Source: Acidimicrobiia bacterium (GTDB taxonomy: Bacteria > Acidobacteriota > Vicinamibacteria > Vicinamibacterales > UBA2999). Taken from it: DNA of 64,000 nucleotides. Position 1 is the stretch's first letter. Each line of letters begins with the position of its first letter. A model generated the notes under the pieces. The model ran no database searches. It had not been told where the DNA came from and saw only the letters and a program-made list of their open reading frames with translations. The DNA lies in the NCBI GenBank assembly GCA_016871275.1, contig VFZG01000009.1:1-64000 (forward strand), given 5' to 3'. Positions 57,101 to 63,500 of this stretch are shown in pieces. The translations under genes were made by a program, and so were the position numbers.

Positions 57101-57414
57101 CTGCCGTCGGCCGTTCGGACGTTGGTGCGAAGTACTTCGTGCCGGCGAATGATCTCGGACAGCGCGCGCTCGAGGATGCCAACGTCCAGCAGTCCGCGCA
57201 TGCGAAACGCCGTCGGCATGTTGTAGGTGGCGCTCGGCCCCTCGAGGTGATCGAGGAACCACAGGCGCTGCTGCGCAAACGACAGCCCTGGCGCAGCTCC
57301 AGCGGGACGACGAGGAATCGTCGTCTCGGCCGGCTTCGCCTGCTCCAGCATTCTCTGCAAGAGGGCGCGCTTCGCCGGAGACAGCGACGCCAGTCTGCTG
57401 GAGAGATCGTCCAT
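45136..57414 (-). CDS. Trimodular NRPS: C-A-nMT-T-C-A-T-E-C-A-T
   Basis: The protein has 4092 residues. Landmarks: C1 HHIVSDGWS near 175; A1 with FDISALE and YGPTETAIW (code DILQFGLIWK, Gly-like), interrupted after its GFRIELGEIE motif by an N-methyltransferase with EIGCGTGMV near 1025; T1 GGHSLLAM near 1453; C2 HHIIADEWS near 1661 (the G of HHxxxDG is E); A2 FDAGNGA and YGPTEATVW (code DAGMAGEVWK, not recognised); T2 GGDSILS near 2511; E HHLAVDGVSW near 2698; C3 with YPLAPMQQGMVFHSL, the DCL type expected after E; A3 (code DILQLGVIWK, Gly-like); T3 GGHSLLAA near 4028. It starts 3 bases after the PKS gene stop and is coupled by GTGA to the next synthase. Confidence 0.95.
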   Translation of the reverse strand: MDDLSSRLASLSPAKRALLQRMLEQAKPAETTIPRRPAGAAPGLSFAQQRLWFLDHLEGPSATYNMPTAFRMRGLLDVGILERALSEIIRRHEVLRTNVRTADGRPVAHVRDGVDGHCTVVELPGLDQAGRDVEIARRSSEDARRPFDLANDRLMRTTLLRFDPHDHAMLVNMHHIVSDGWSLGVIVKELLTLYTAMAAGQPSPLPELPIQYGDFARWQREWLSGPQLDPQIAFWREHLSGAPALLALPTDRPRPAVQTFRGHTHQFTIDGRRLDAIRTLSRRHDASLFMTLCAACAAVMWRYSRQDDFVIGTPVANRVRKELEPLVGFFVNTLAMRMDLSGDPSASDLMARVRRSALGAFGNQDVPFERLVEELQPARQLGFSPIFQVMFILQSAPLDDVRLPGVTLDEIAVDAGSSMFDLTIKLRERGGMIEGELEFNTDLFDHATIERVVAHYQAMLDGMTADAATPLSRVPLLTDGERDRVLTDWNATARPVADRTVVQLFEEQVVREPARIALQSGDLTLDYATLSRRASQVAGFLQSIGVGAETPVGVCVPRGFDTVVGLLGILKSGGAYVPLDPAFPTERLAVMADNSRLRVILATSETASLLPDGPAIRVLLDRDWETIAAAPAPANHAVRPDQLAYVLYTSGSTGTPKGVQISHGALVNFLESMRREPGLDRDDVLLAVTTISFDISALELYLPLLVGARVVIVPQDTAVDGVKLFDAMRASGANVMQATPATWQMLLATDWQGTPLERAFCGGEALSTDLSARLLAKGVELWNLYGPTETAIWSAVSRVEHAGTATAVEAKEPIGHPIANTQIFIVDAHVQPVPVGVPGELCIAGDGLARGYFGRPDLTAAVFVPNPFGAPGSRMYRTGDLCRYRQDGTIEFIGRVDHQIKLRGFRIELGEIEAVIDQHPAVRHSVVLCRQDQPGQPQLVAYLERDSAVTASTATDTLVDGQVDKWRTVWNDIYGRAGEDRDATFDTSGWFSSYTGQLIPAPDMRAWLDETVARILALSPKRVMEIGCGTGMVLHHVAPHVEAFTGIDMSESVVARLRASVERRGLTNVTLRRAQADAFDPADRHGYDAVVLNSVIQYFPSADYLLGVLKTAAAAVKDGGAIVLGDVRSLPLARLFRASVEFFKAADDCSREELGRRVAATADREEELLIAPEFFSALGGQLPRLSRVELLVKRHSAATEMSRFRYDVVLHLASPASALTASQITRIDGAVAGLDRDAVHAILAGHQANTMLIEGVLNRRLAGDAAVLQWLGERTSGGTVSDVRARLESTGIDPEEIWQIGESLGYSVSVRWSASEPGRRIDALFHRGDSRTASEVHAAVVSGQPAAGPLTGLTNDPVRNAGDRMVMAEVRQLLASRLPSYMQPSAILCLDRFPLTPNGKLNRHALPAPDRVTDDASYVAPATEIERQLAAIWIDILDVPRVGVGDNFFELGGHSLLAMQMISRVRETCGVELPIQVLFDAPRLGDLAVRLVSDRSSQRPVLPPILAIDRAAVNALPLSFAQQRLWFLDQLEGASTSYNLFGAVRFDGPLSVSALERAFQAVVERHEVLRTNFVEQDGHPVVMVTPGTGFAIEHVNVEHLDLRSQPASAQATGGTQQAEIERLMAAEVARPFNLASDRLMRAVLIRQSATVHHLLLSVHHIIADEWSMGVLIHELSTRYAAAERGSASPLPALPIQYADYAAWQRSWLGDAVIGAQREFWRRELAGAPALLELPTDRPRPKLQRHRGRLKAFHLEPALVGQLEALGRQADATLFMTALAGFAILLHRYTGATDIVIGSPMANRVRPELEPLLGFFVNTLPFRVDLSGEPTVRELLGRVRNTALAAYGHQDVPFEQLVEELRPERNLGHAPIFQVMLVLQNAPAPDLQQTDLRISNVDPTAVAAKFDITLSLERTNAGLACLFEYDTDLFDDSTIDRLAGHFGDVLSSMAAGPTRRLRDVQVVDRTESDAITSVAPAEPTVTRMFEVQAANTPGALAVRAGRDTITYAALNDRAAGLASALRAKGVGPDVTVGIFLHRGIDAVAAMLGVLKAGGCYVPLDVGAPADRLRHMTEETGMAVVVTSRDVAAHLPPVSTPRLLVDDVSEVPAASAVVHASNLAYIIYTSGSSGRPKGVTVSHANLVRAIAARQAYYTEPMTALFSPLSFAFDAGNGAIFWALCQGACLVVGPDDAMEPLELVRRLEETGCSHVMTGPALYGSMLDLATAGQLSTLRTVAVGGEALSQALVARHAELIPQASLYNEYGPTEATVWITVSSVEPGAEHAPDIGHAAPGCRAYVLDRNLQQVPAGVVGELCVGGGQVARGYFGHPDLTAERFLPDPFASEPGSRLYRTGDLVKRRADGALEFIGRADNQVKIRGFRVELGDIESALTAHAGIRAAAVVAHGDAAGGSRRLVAYCVRAGDRAIGGADLQTYLKTCLPAYMVPSACVFLDELPLNQHGKVDRRALPTVDARAATGGYTAPRTPTEQLLADIWQEVLGVDRVGVHDNFFELGGDSILSIQIISRANRAGLGLTVRQLFEWQTIGELSRVAPERRTIHAEQGLVTGSLPLTPIQHWFFAGKSPEPHHANQAVLLLAASPLLSKPAESAVQHLLLHHDALRSRFDLTVNPPALRIDGGTFDTPFVVRDVSHLPVADARAAVTADAERRQRSLHLGHGPIVRAVLYRLGHGEPDRLLIVIHHLAVDGVSWRILIEDFAQAYAQLQAGQAVTLPAKTTSFKHWAERLQDHASSAIVTAEARYWGEAARVPVMPLPRDRQGDDGHNTGVSAEHVTVRVSPGTTQALLTAVPAAYRTQINDALLTALTRAIASWTNDDAIRIVLEGHGREELFDEVDLSRTVGVFTSFYPVVLSRVRGEGPGATLARVKEQLRSVPDKGLRFGLLTYMADAGLTQAPAAEISFNYLGRFDGDGRSKVFSGQAEESSGAAHSSAGRRRYLIDINGILNGAELEFQWTYSRNLHDRATVQAVADNFVRELEALVEHCRDGASGGYTASDFRLAAPSEATLATLFERWGRHVEDAYPLAPMQQGMVFHSLFEEHSGVDIIQLTCVLDGDVRPELFQRAWQQVIDRHPALRTAFLAGHGVEPLQVVLDRVELPWQVLDWRGVPDAERPARLTDLLRSDRERGFVIDAPPLMRCAWVQLDGSRAQFVWSHHHLLTDGWCLPLLLNEAMSVYEALLSQRPVTLPATRPFRDYIQWLANQDHAAAAAYWQRALAGFSSPTRLGIDRGAGPADQARRFVAASHTLSEAATRSLQHLAQSRHVTLSIVVQAAWSVLLSRYSGSNEVVFGATVAGRPPEMAAVDSMIGLFINTLPVRVAVDDGETVSALLARLQAAQVERDPFAHLPLVEIQRCSDVPAPEPLFESIVVFENYPMDDAAAPSGGPFTASGFEVFEQTNLPITLMTAPADQLPLRVAYDDSRFAGADIERMLGHLGRLLETVADHLDQSVGHWPMMEVHETSRLLHEGRQAPTLVTADALTLASLFEEQAARVPSRVAAIAGHTRITYAALNARANQVARRLRATGVRPGSRVGVLVERSLDLLVGLLAVNKASASYVPMDPSFPADRLSHMLLDSQATVVLTQQALRATVPASGAQVMCIDDGEESACSVDNLHLPSHPASAAYVIYTSGSTGVPKGVVVPGRALVNLLRSMQQQPGLTERDVLLAVTTISFDIAALELFLPLVTGATVAIADRDAARDGAALLADMHRTGATVMQATPITWRLLLEAGWAGAPLTRALCGGEALPRELSTRLLATGIELWNVYGPTETTIWSSVHRVIGDGSAEPTEPIGRPIHNTRFHIVDRGFRVVPAGVPGELLIGGEGVAIGYASRGDLTADRFVPDPFGGDPGDRLYRTGDLARRRPDGSVVFLGRLDSQVKVRGFRIELGEIEAAIDRQPEVQQSVVIAHRAGNGEAELVAYLVPNSGAALDLDALRETLGRSLPHYMVPTRVMVLAEMPLTLNGKVNRRALPAPDDSGRQARVEPHTDTERALAAIWVEVLTIHTVGIDDDFFELGGHSLLAAKVVGRIRASLNVSVPVPLLFRQPTIRQLSEYVDNTLWATGQAARRIEDDQQDVEEVTL

Positions 57415-57417
57415 TGG

Positions 57418-60400
57418 TTACGAGTGCCCTGCCTTGAGCCCGGTCGCAGGATCGCGATGCTCCGCCAACTGTGCTGCCGCCTCCTCGTCACTCATGTGCT
57501 CGAGCCGGTCGAGCAGCGCGGCCAGCGTCGCCTGATCGTCGATCACCGCCAGCCTCGCCCACTCCGCGGCGAGATCGGCGATGGTCTGGTGCTGGAACAG
57601 CGCATTCAGCTCCAGCGTGGCGCCGAAGTCCTGCTTCAGGCGCGTGAGCATCTGCGTCGCGATCAGCGAATGGCCGCCGAGATCGAAGAAGTTGTCGTGG
57701 ATGCCGATCGAGTTGACGCCGAGCAACTCCTGCCAGATTCCGGCGAGCTTCGACTCGCGATCGTTCCTCGGAGCGGCATATTCGCTGTCGAGGTCGGGAC
57801 GCGCGTATCCCACCAGGGCCGGCTCGGCCACGGGCGCGACCGCCAATGCCGGCGGCGACGCGCCGTCCGGCGCGTGCGCCGCACTGCGCGGCTCGATCCA
57901 GTAGCGTTGGCGCTGGAACGGATACACCGGCAGCGAGACACGCCGGCGGCCCTGGCCCTCGTGGAACTGCTGCCAGTCGACCGTCACACCCGCCAGCCAC
58001 AACTCACCCAAGGCGGCGACTGCCGCCTGTTGGTCGTCGCGCGACTCGCTCGCATGTGGCAGGCTGGTGATCGTCAGTGGCGAATCGACACCGAGCTGCC
58101 TGGCCAGCCCTGACAGCGCGCGGCCTGGACCTACTTCCAGCAGGGTGGGCTGCGTCTCGCGCAGCAGGTGCGTCAGGCCCGCCGAGAACCGGACGGCGTG
58201 ACGCAGGTGATCGGCCCAATACTGCGGCCGCACCGCCTCGTCAGCCGTGATCCACGTGCCGGTTCGATTCGACACGAACCGAAGCCGTGGCGCGTTCAAC
58301 CGCACCCGGCTGAGCGCATCCACGAACGGCGCCAGCATCGGCTCCATCATCGACGAGTGGAACGCATGCGAGGTGTGGAGGCGCTGGCACGAAATGTGGC
58401 GGCGGGTCAGCTCCTGCTCGAACGCATCTGCCGCGGTTGCGGGCCCTGACACAACACAGGTCGTGGGGCTATTCACGGCCGCAATCTCCATCGAGCCGCC
58501 CAGCAGCGGCTCGACCTCGTGCTCGGGCAGCAGCACCGCCAGCATCACGCCCGGCGACATGCTCTGCATCAGCCGTCCACGCGTCGCGACGATGTTCAAG
58601 GCGTCGGGCAGCGAGAACACGCCAGCGAGGCAGGCCGCCACGTACTCCCCGATGCTGTGGCCGATCATCGCCGTGGGCGTCACGCCCCATCGCATCCAGA
58701 GTTGCGCGAGCGCATACTCCACGGTGAACAGTGCCGGTTGCGCGATCGCCGTCTGCTGCAGATCGTGTACCGCGGTCTTCGCGGCATCCGGTTCGGCATA
58801 GATCAGCCGGCGCAGGTCAAGGCCGAGCACCGGCTTCAGTAATTCAGCACAGCGATCGATATCGCAGCGGAAGGACGCTTCACGGTCGTACAGCGCGCGC
58901 GTCATGCCCGGATGCTGACTGCCCTGCCCGGGGAACATGAAGGCCACCGCGGTCCCCGCCTCTTCCGCCAACGCGCTCCGCAGCCGCCTGGCGTCACCGA
59001 GCGCGGCCACTGCTTCGTCTGCGGTTCGCGCGGTCACGACCGCGCGGCGAGCGAACTGCCGCCTGCCGACCTGCAGCGTGTACGCCACATCGGCAAGATT
59101 CACGCCCGGGTTGTCCGTCAAGTGATTCGTGAGCTCGCTGACCGCATCCTGCAACGCCGCCGGCGTCTTGGCGGACAACACCAACAATTGATCCGGACGC
59201 GACGCGGCACTCGCCGGCCGCGCGGGCGCCTCTTCGATAATCGCGTGCGCGTTGGTACCGCCGACACCGAACGAACTCAGCCCGGCGCGCCGCGGATGAT
59301 GGGCGCTTCGCGGCCAGTCCATCAGTTCGCCGACCACGTAGAACGGACTCTGCTCGATCTTCAGTTCCGGATTCGCTGACGTGAAGTGCAGGCTCGGCGC
59401 CATCTGGCCATGTTGCAGGCCCAGGACGACCTTCAATAAGCCGGCCAGGCCGGCGGCGGTGTCGGCGTGGCCGATATTGGACTTCACCGAGCCCAGGCCG
59501 CAGAAACCGGTGCGCGCCGTCTTCCGGCGATACGCCTGCGTCAGTCCCGCCACTTCGATCGGATCGCCAAGCGGGGTCGCCGTGCCATGCGCCTCAACGT
59601 AGGAAATCGTGTCAGGCTCGACGCCAGCCATTTCGAGCGCTTCTGAAATCACGTCCGCCTGGCCGTTGATGCTGGGGGCCGTATAGCCAACCTTGTGGCG
59701 TCCGTCGTTGTTGACCGCGGTCCCCTTGATCACCGCGTAGATCGAATCGCCGTCCGCCACCGCGTCATCGAGGCGCTTCAGCACCACCGCCGCCACGCCG
59801 CTGCCGTCGATCAGCCCGCTCTTGGTCGCATCGAACGGCCGGCACAGGCCGTCCGGCGAATAGGCGGCGCCCGCCTCGTAGATGTGCCCGACCTTCTGGG
59901 GAAAGTGCACGCTCACCGCACCGACGATCGACATGTCGGACTGCTGCGTCAGCAGGTGCTGACACGCGAAGTGGATCGCCACCAGCGACGAGGAACAGGC
60001 GGTACTGACGTTCAGGCTCGCGCCCGTGAGGTTCATGGCATAGGCAATGCGGGTCGCAACGAAATCCTTGTCGTTGCAGATCGACAGGTGGAAGCCGCCG
60101 ACACGTTGCGCGAGGCCGGGGTGCGAACAAATGTTGAACGCCAGGTAGGTGTTCAAGCCGGTGCTCGTGAACGCCGCGATTCGGCCCGGGTATCTCTCCG
60201 AGTCGTAGCCCGCGTCCTCGAGAGCGTGCCACGCACACTCCATTAGCAGGCGATGCTGCGGATCCATCAACTCGGCTTCGCGCGGGGAGATGCCGAAGAA
60301 GGCCGCATCAAACAGGTCCGCATCGTCCAGCACACCCTTGGCGGCGATGAAGTCGGGGTGACGAATGACCTCGATCGGGAACAGGCCCGTCGCCATCAGC

Positions 60401-60537
60401 TCCTCTTCCGAGAAGTGACCAATCGCATCGACGCCGCCCTGCAGGTTGTGCCAGAACGCGCGCAGGTCGCGGGCGCCTGGAAAGCGCCCGGCCATGCCGA
60501 TGATGGCAATGTCGTCGGTCGGTTCGTGCTGGCTCAT
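57418..60537 (-). CDS. Type I PKS module KS-AT-ACP without reductive domains
   Basis: This 1039-residue protein has KS with STACSSSLVAIH near residue 180, EAHGTATPLGDP and NIGHADTAAG; AT with GHSIGEYVAACLAG near 626 and HAFHSSMM, the malonyl-CoA signature; and ACP with FFDLGGHSLIATQ near 954. The ACP is followed by the tail LLDRLEHMSDEEAAAQLAE that often precedes an NRPS partner. There is no KR, DH or ER, so it should add an unreduced malonyl unit, leaving a beta-keto group next to the first amino acid. It sits 3 bases after the LLM-C-A-T gene and 3 before the trimodular NRPS. Confidence 0.94.
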   Translation of the reverse strand: MSQHEPTDDIAIIGMAGRFPGARDLRAFWHNLQGGVDAIGHFSEEELMATGLFPIEVIRHPDFIAAKGVLDDADLFDAAFFGISPREAELMDPQHRLLMECAWHALEDAGYDSERYPGRIAAFTSTGLNTYLAFNICSHPGLAQRVGGFHLSICNDKDFVATRIAYAMNLTGASLNVSTACSSSLVAIHFACQHLLTQQSDMSIVGAVSVHFPQKVGHIYEAGAAYSPDGLCRPFDATKSGLIDGSGVAAVVLKRLDDAVADGDSIYAVIKGTAVNNDGRHKVGYTAPSINGQADVISEALEMAGVEPDTISYVEAHGTATPLGDPIEVAGLTQAYRRKTARTGFCGLGSVKSNIGHADTAAGLAGLLKVVLGLQHGQMAPSLHFTSANPELKIEQSPFYVVGELMDWPRSAHHPRRAGLSSFGVGGTNAHAIIEEAPARPASAASRPDQLLVLSAKTPAALQDAVSELTNHLTDNPGVNLADVAYTLQVGRRQFARRAVVTARTADEAVAALGDARRLRSALAEEAGTAVAFMFPGQGSQHPGMTRALYDREASFRCDIDRCAELLKPVLGLDLRRLIYAEPDAAKTAVHDLQQTAIAQPALFTVEYALAQLWMRWGVTPTAMIGHSIGEYVAACLAGVFSLPDALNIVATRGRLMQSMSPGVMLAVLLPEHEVEPLLGGSMEIAAVNSPTTCVVSGPATAADAFEQELTRRHISCQRLHTSHAFHSSMMEPMLAPFVDALSRVRLNAPRLRFVSNRTGTWITADEAVRPQYWADHLRHAVRFSAGLTHLLRETQPTLLEVGPGRALSGLARQLGVDSPLTITSLPHASESRDDQQAAVAALGELWLAGVTVDWQQFHEGQGRRRVSLPVYPFQRQRYWIEPRSAAHAPDGASPPALAVAPVAEPALVGYARPDLDSEYAAPRNDRESKLAGIWQELLGVNSIGIHDNFFDLGGHSLIATQMLTRLKQDFGATLELNALFQHQTIADLAAEWARLAVIDDQATLAALLDRLEHMSDEEAAAQLAEHRDPATGLKAGHS

Positions 60538-60540
60538 CGT

Positions 60541-63500
60541 CTATACCTGCTGCGATGCTTCCCGCGCGCGGCGGTTGGCCTGCCGGCGCGCGGAGCTCTT
60601 CTGGCGCTGCGCGCGCTGCCGGATGTCGTCGCCGGCAGCCGGAGCAGCGGCCTCGCCGCCGCCAATGTGGGCGGCCAGCGCGCGAATGGTCGGGTACTGG
60701 AACAGATCGAGGACCCGGCACGTGCCGCCAGCCAGCGTCTCGATCTGCCTGAACGCGTCGAGCGCCAGCAGCGAGGTGCCGCCCAGGTCGAAGAAGTTGT
60801 CGTGCGCACCAACCTGATTCAGGTTCAGCACCTGCTTCCAGATGCCGGCGAGGGCATCCTCAATCGGACCACGAGGGGCCACGAACTCGGCGGCCTGCTC
60901 GGGGCGTTCACGATCCGGAGCGGGCAGCGCCGCACGGTCGATCTTGCCGTTGGTGGTCAACGGCATCGTGTCCACCCGAATGAACGCCGCCGGCACCATG
61001 TATTCCGGCAGCGTTCGGCGCAGGTCCTCGCGCAGTCTACTGATGGACAGCAGCGCGCTCTCCTCGGCGCGCAGGTAAGCCACCAGGCGCGGATTCGCGG
61101 GATCGTCGTTCCGCAACAGCACCGCAGCCTCGCGCACGCCCGGTTGCTGCAGCAGCACATGCTCGATTTCCGGCAGCTCGATGCGATAGCCGCGCAACTT
61201 GATCTGGCCGTCGATTCGGCCGAGATACTCGAGCTGTCCGTCTGCCCGGTAGCGTGCGCGATCGCCGGTCCTGTAGAGGCGATCGCCAGCGCGCCCGCGC
61301 CCGCCGCGCTCGGCGAACGGATCCGGCACGAATGCGGCGGCGGTCAGGTCCGCGCGGTTGAAATAGCCGCGCGCCACTCCTTCGCCGCCGATGTACAGTT
61401 CGCCGGCCACGCCGATTGGCGCCGGCTCGAGGTGATCGTCAAGCACATACAGTTGCGCACCGCCAATCGGACGGCCGATCGGAACGGTGTCGCCAGACAG
61501 CGCGCCGAACTCGAACGTGCAACAGCCAACCACGGCCTCGGTCGGTCCGTACTCATTGACGATGCGGACGGAGTCATGACGGGTCCAGTTGACGAGCGCC
61601 TGCGGCGCAATCGCCTCGCCACCGAGGACCACGCGGCGAACGGCGCCCGCGTGCGGACCATCCGGCAACAGCCGGTTGACCGCATCCAGATGCGCCGGCG
61701 TGATCTTGATGAAGCGGTACCCGGCCTTGCCGGTCAGCGCGTTGGCCAACGCCGGCAATTCCTCCCCTTCCGGCAACAACTCCGCACAGCCGCCGACGAC
61801 CAGCGGCACGAACAGGCTCGTGATGGTGGCGTCGAAGCCGACTGAGCCGAGCACGGGCGTACCGCCATCGGCCTCGTACGCCTGTGCCGCCCACAACAGG
61901 TAGTTGGTGAGGCCGCGATGCGGCACCACCACACCCTTGGGCCGGCCCGTCGAGCCCGACGTGTAGATCACATAGGCCGGGCTCTCAAGGCTGATCGCGA
62001 TTGGCAGGTTGTCCGTCGCCTCACGATCGAGCAGGTCGCGATCGCGATCGAGACAGCACACCGCGCCGGGCGGCGTCGGCAGCGACGCCAGCAGATCCTC
62101 GTGCGTCAACAGCATCGAGACGCCGGCGTCGCCGATGATGTGCTCGATCCGTCCGGCCGGATAAGAGGGATCGATCGGGACGTAGGCGGCCCCTGCCTTC
62201 ATCGACCCGAGCAGCGCCACCAGCAGATCGGTGGAGCGCCGGAGGTAGACCGCGACACGCTGCTCGGGACCGACGCCCGATTGCCTCAGGAATCGCGCCA
62301 GCTGGTTGGCGCGCGCGTTCAGTTCGCGGAATGTCAGGCGGCGGCCAGCGGGTCCACGCTCGACCACCGCTACCGAATCAGGGCGCTGCTGCGCCAGCGA
62401 CTCACACAGCTGGTGCGCGCACCGGTCAATCGTCTGCGCCGCGCCGGCGTTCCAGTCGACCAGCTGCGTCCGCATCGACCGCGCATCCAACAGCGGCAAC
62501 GCGTGCACGTCGGTGTCCGGATGATCGACAACGCCCTGCAGCAACGTCTCGTAGTGCTGCAGGAACCGGTCGATCGTCGCCGCCTCGAAGAGATCCGTTC
62601 GGTAGTCGCACTCGAGGACGACGCCGGTCTCGTAGACGTTGGCCGTCAGCGTCAGGTCCATGCGCGCGAACGTGCCATGACGCGGGAACGGCGACATCCT
62701 CAGGCCGCCTGCCACCGACGGGAACAACGGCCGCTCCAGGTTGAACACCGCCGAGACGAGCGGCGCGCGGCTGATGTCGCGCTTGAGATGCAGCGCATTC
62801 AGCAACCGCGCGAACGGATAGTCCTGGTGCTGGAAGGCGTCCAGCAGCGTGCCGCGAGTCTGGCGCAAATGCTCAAGGGCCGTCAGGCGGCCCGCTCCGG
62901 GAATCGTGCTCACCATCGGCAGGAGGTGCGCGCAGTAGCCAACCAGCGTGTCGCTGCGTTCAGGCGCCCGGCCCGCGCTCGGGCAGCCCACGACGATCGT
63001 TTCCTGGCCGCTCAGGCGATGCAACAGCAACTGATAGACGCCAAGCAGCAGCATGAACGGCGTGAAGCCGCGCGAACCGGCCAGCTTCGTCGCGCGCGCC
63101 ATCAAGGACGCCTCGATGGTCCGGCGTCGAACGGAACCGTTGAAGGTCCTCACCGCCGGACGAGGACGATCGGCCGGGATATCGCCGGGCGCCGGCTGCC
63201 CCTTCAGCTGCGCCAGCCAATACGCTTCGTGCGCCTGCATGGCGGCGGTAGCTGACTGCGCCTCGTGCCAGCGGATGAAATCGCGATACTGCATCGGCGC
63301 CGGCAGGTGCGCGGGCGCCCCGCCGCGCTGGGCGGCATACAACGCGTTGATTTCCCCAATCACGTTGACCATCGACAGGCCGTCTGTCAGCAGATGGTGG
63401 GAACTCAGGACCAGCACGTGACGACCCTCGGCCACCTTGAGCAGCGTTGCCGAGAACACCGGCCCGTTCACGAAGTCGAACAGCGTCCGGTTGAGGCCCT

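Noticed and set aside
56050-58113. 687-residue plus-strand ORF across the PKS/NRPS junction
   Set aside because: It spans two real minus-strand genes and has no recognisable domain; it is a shadow produced by the high GC content.
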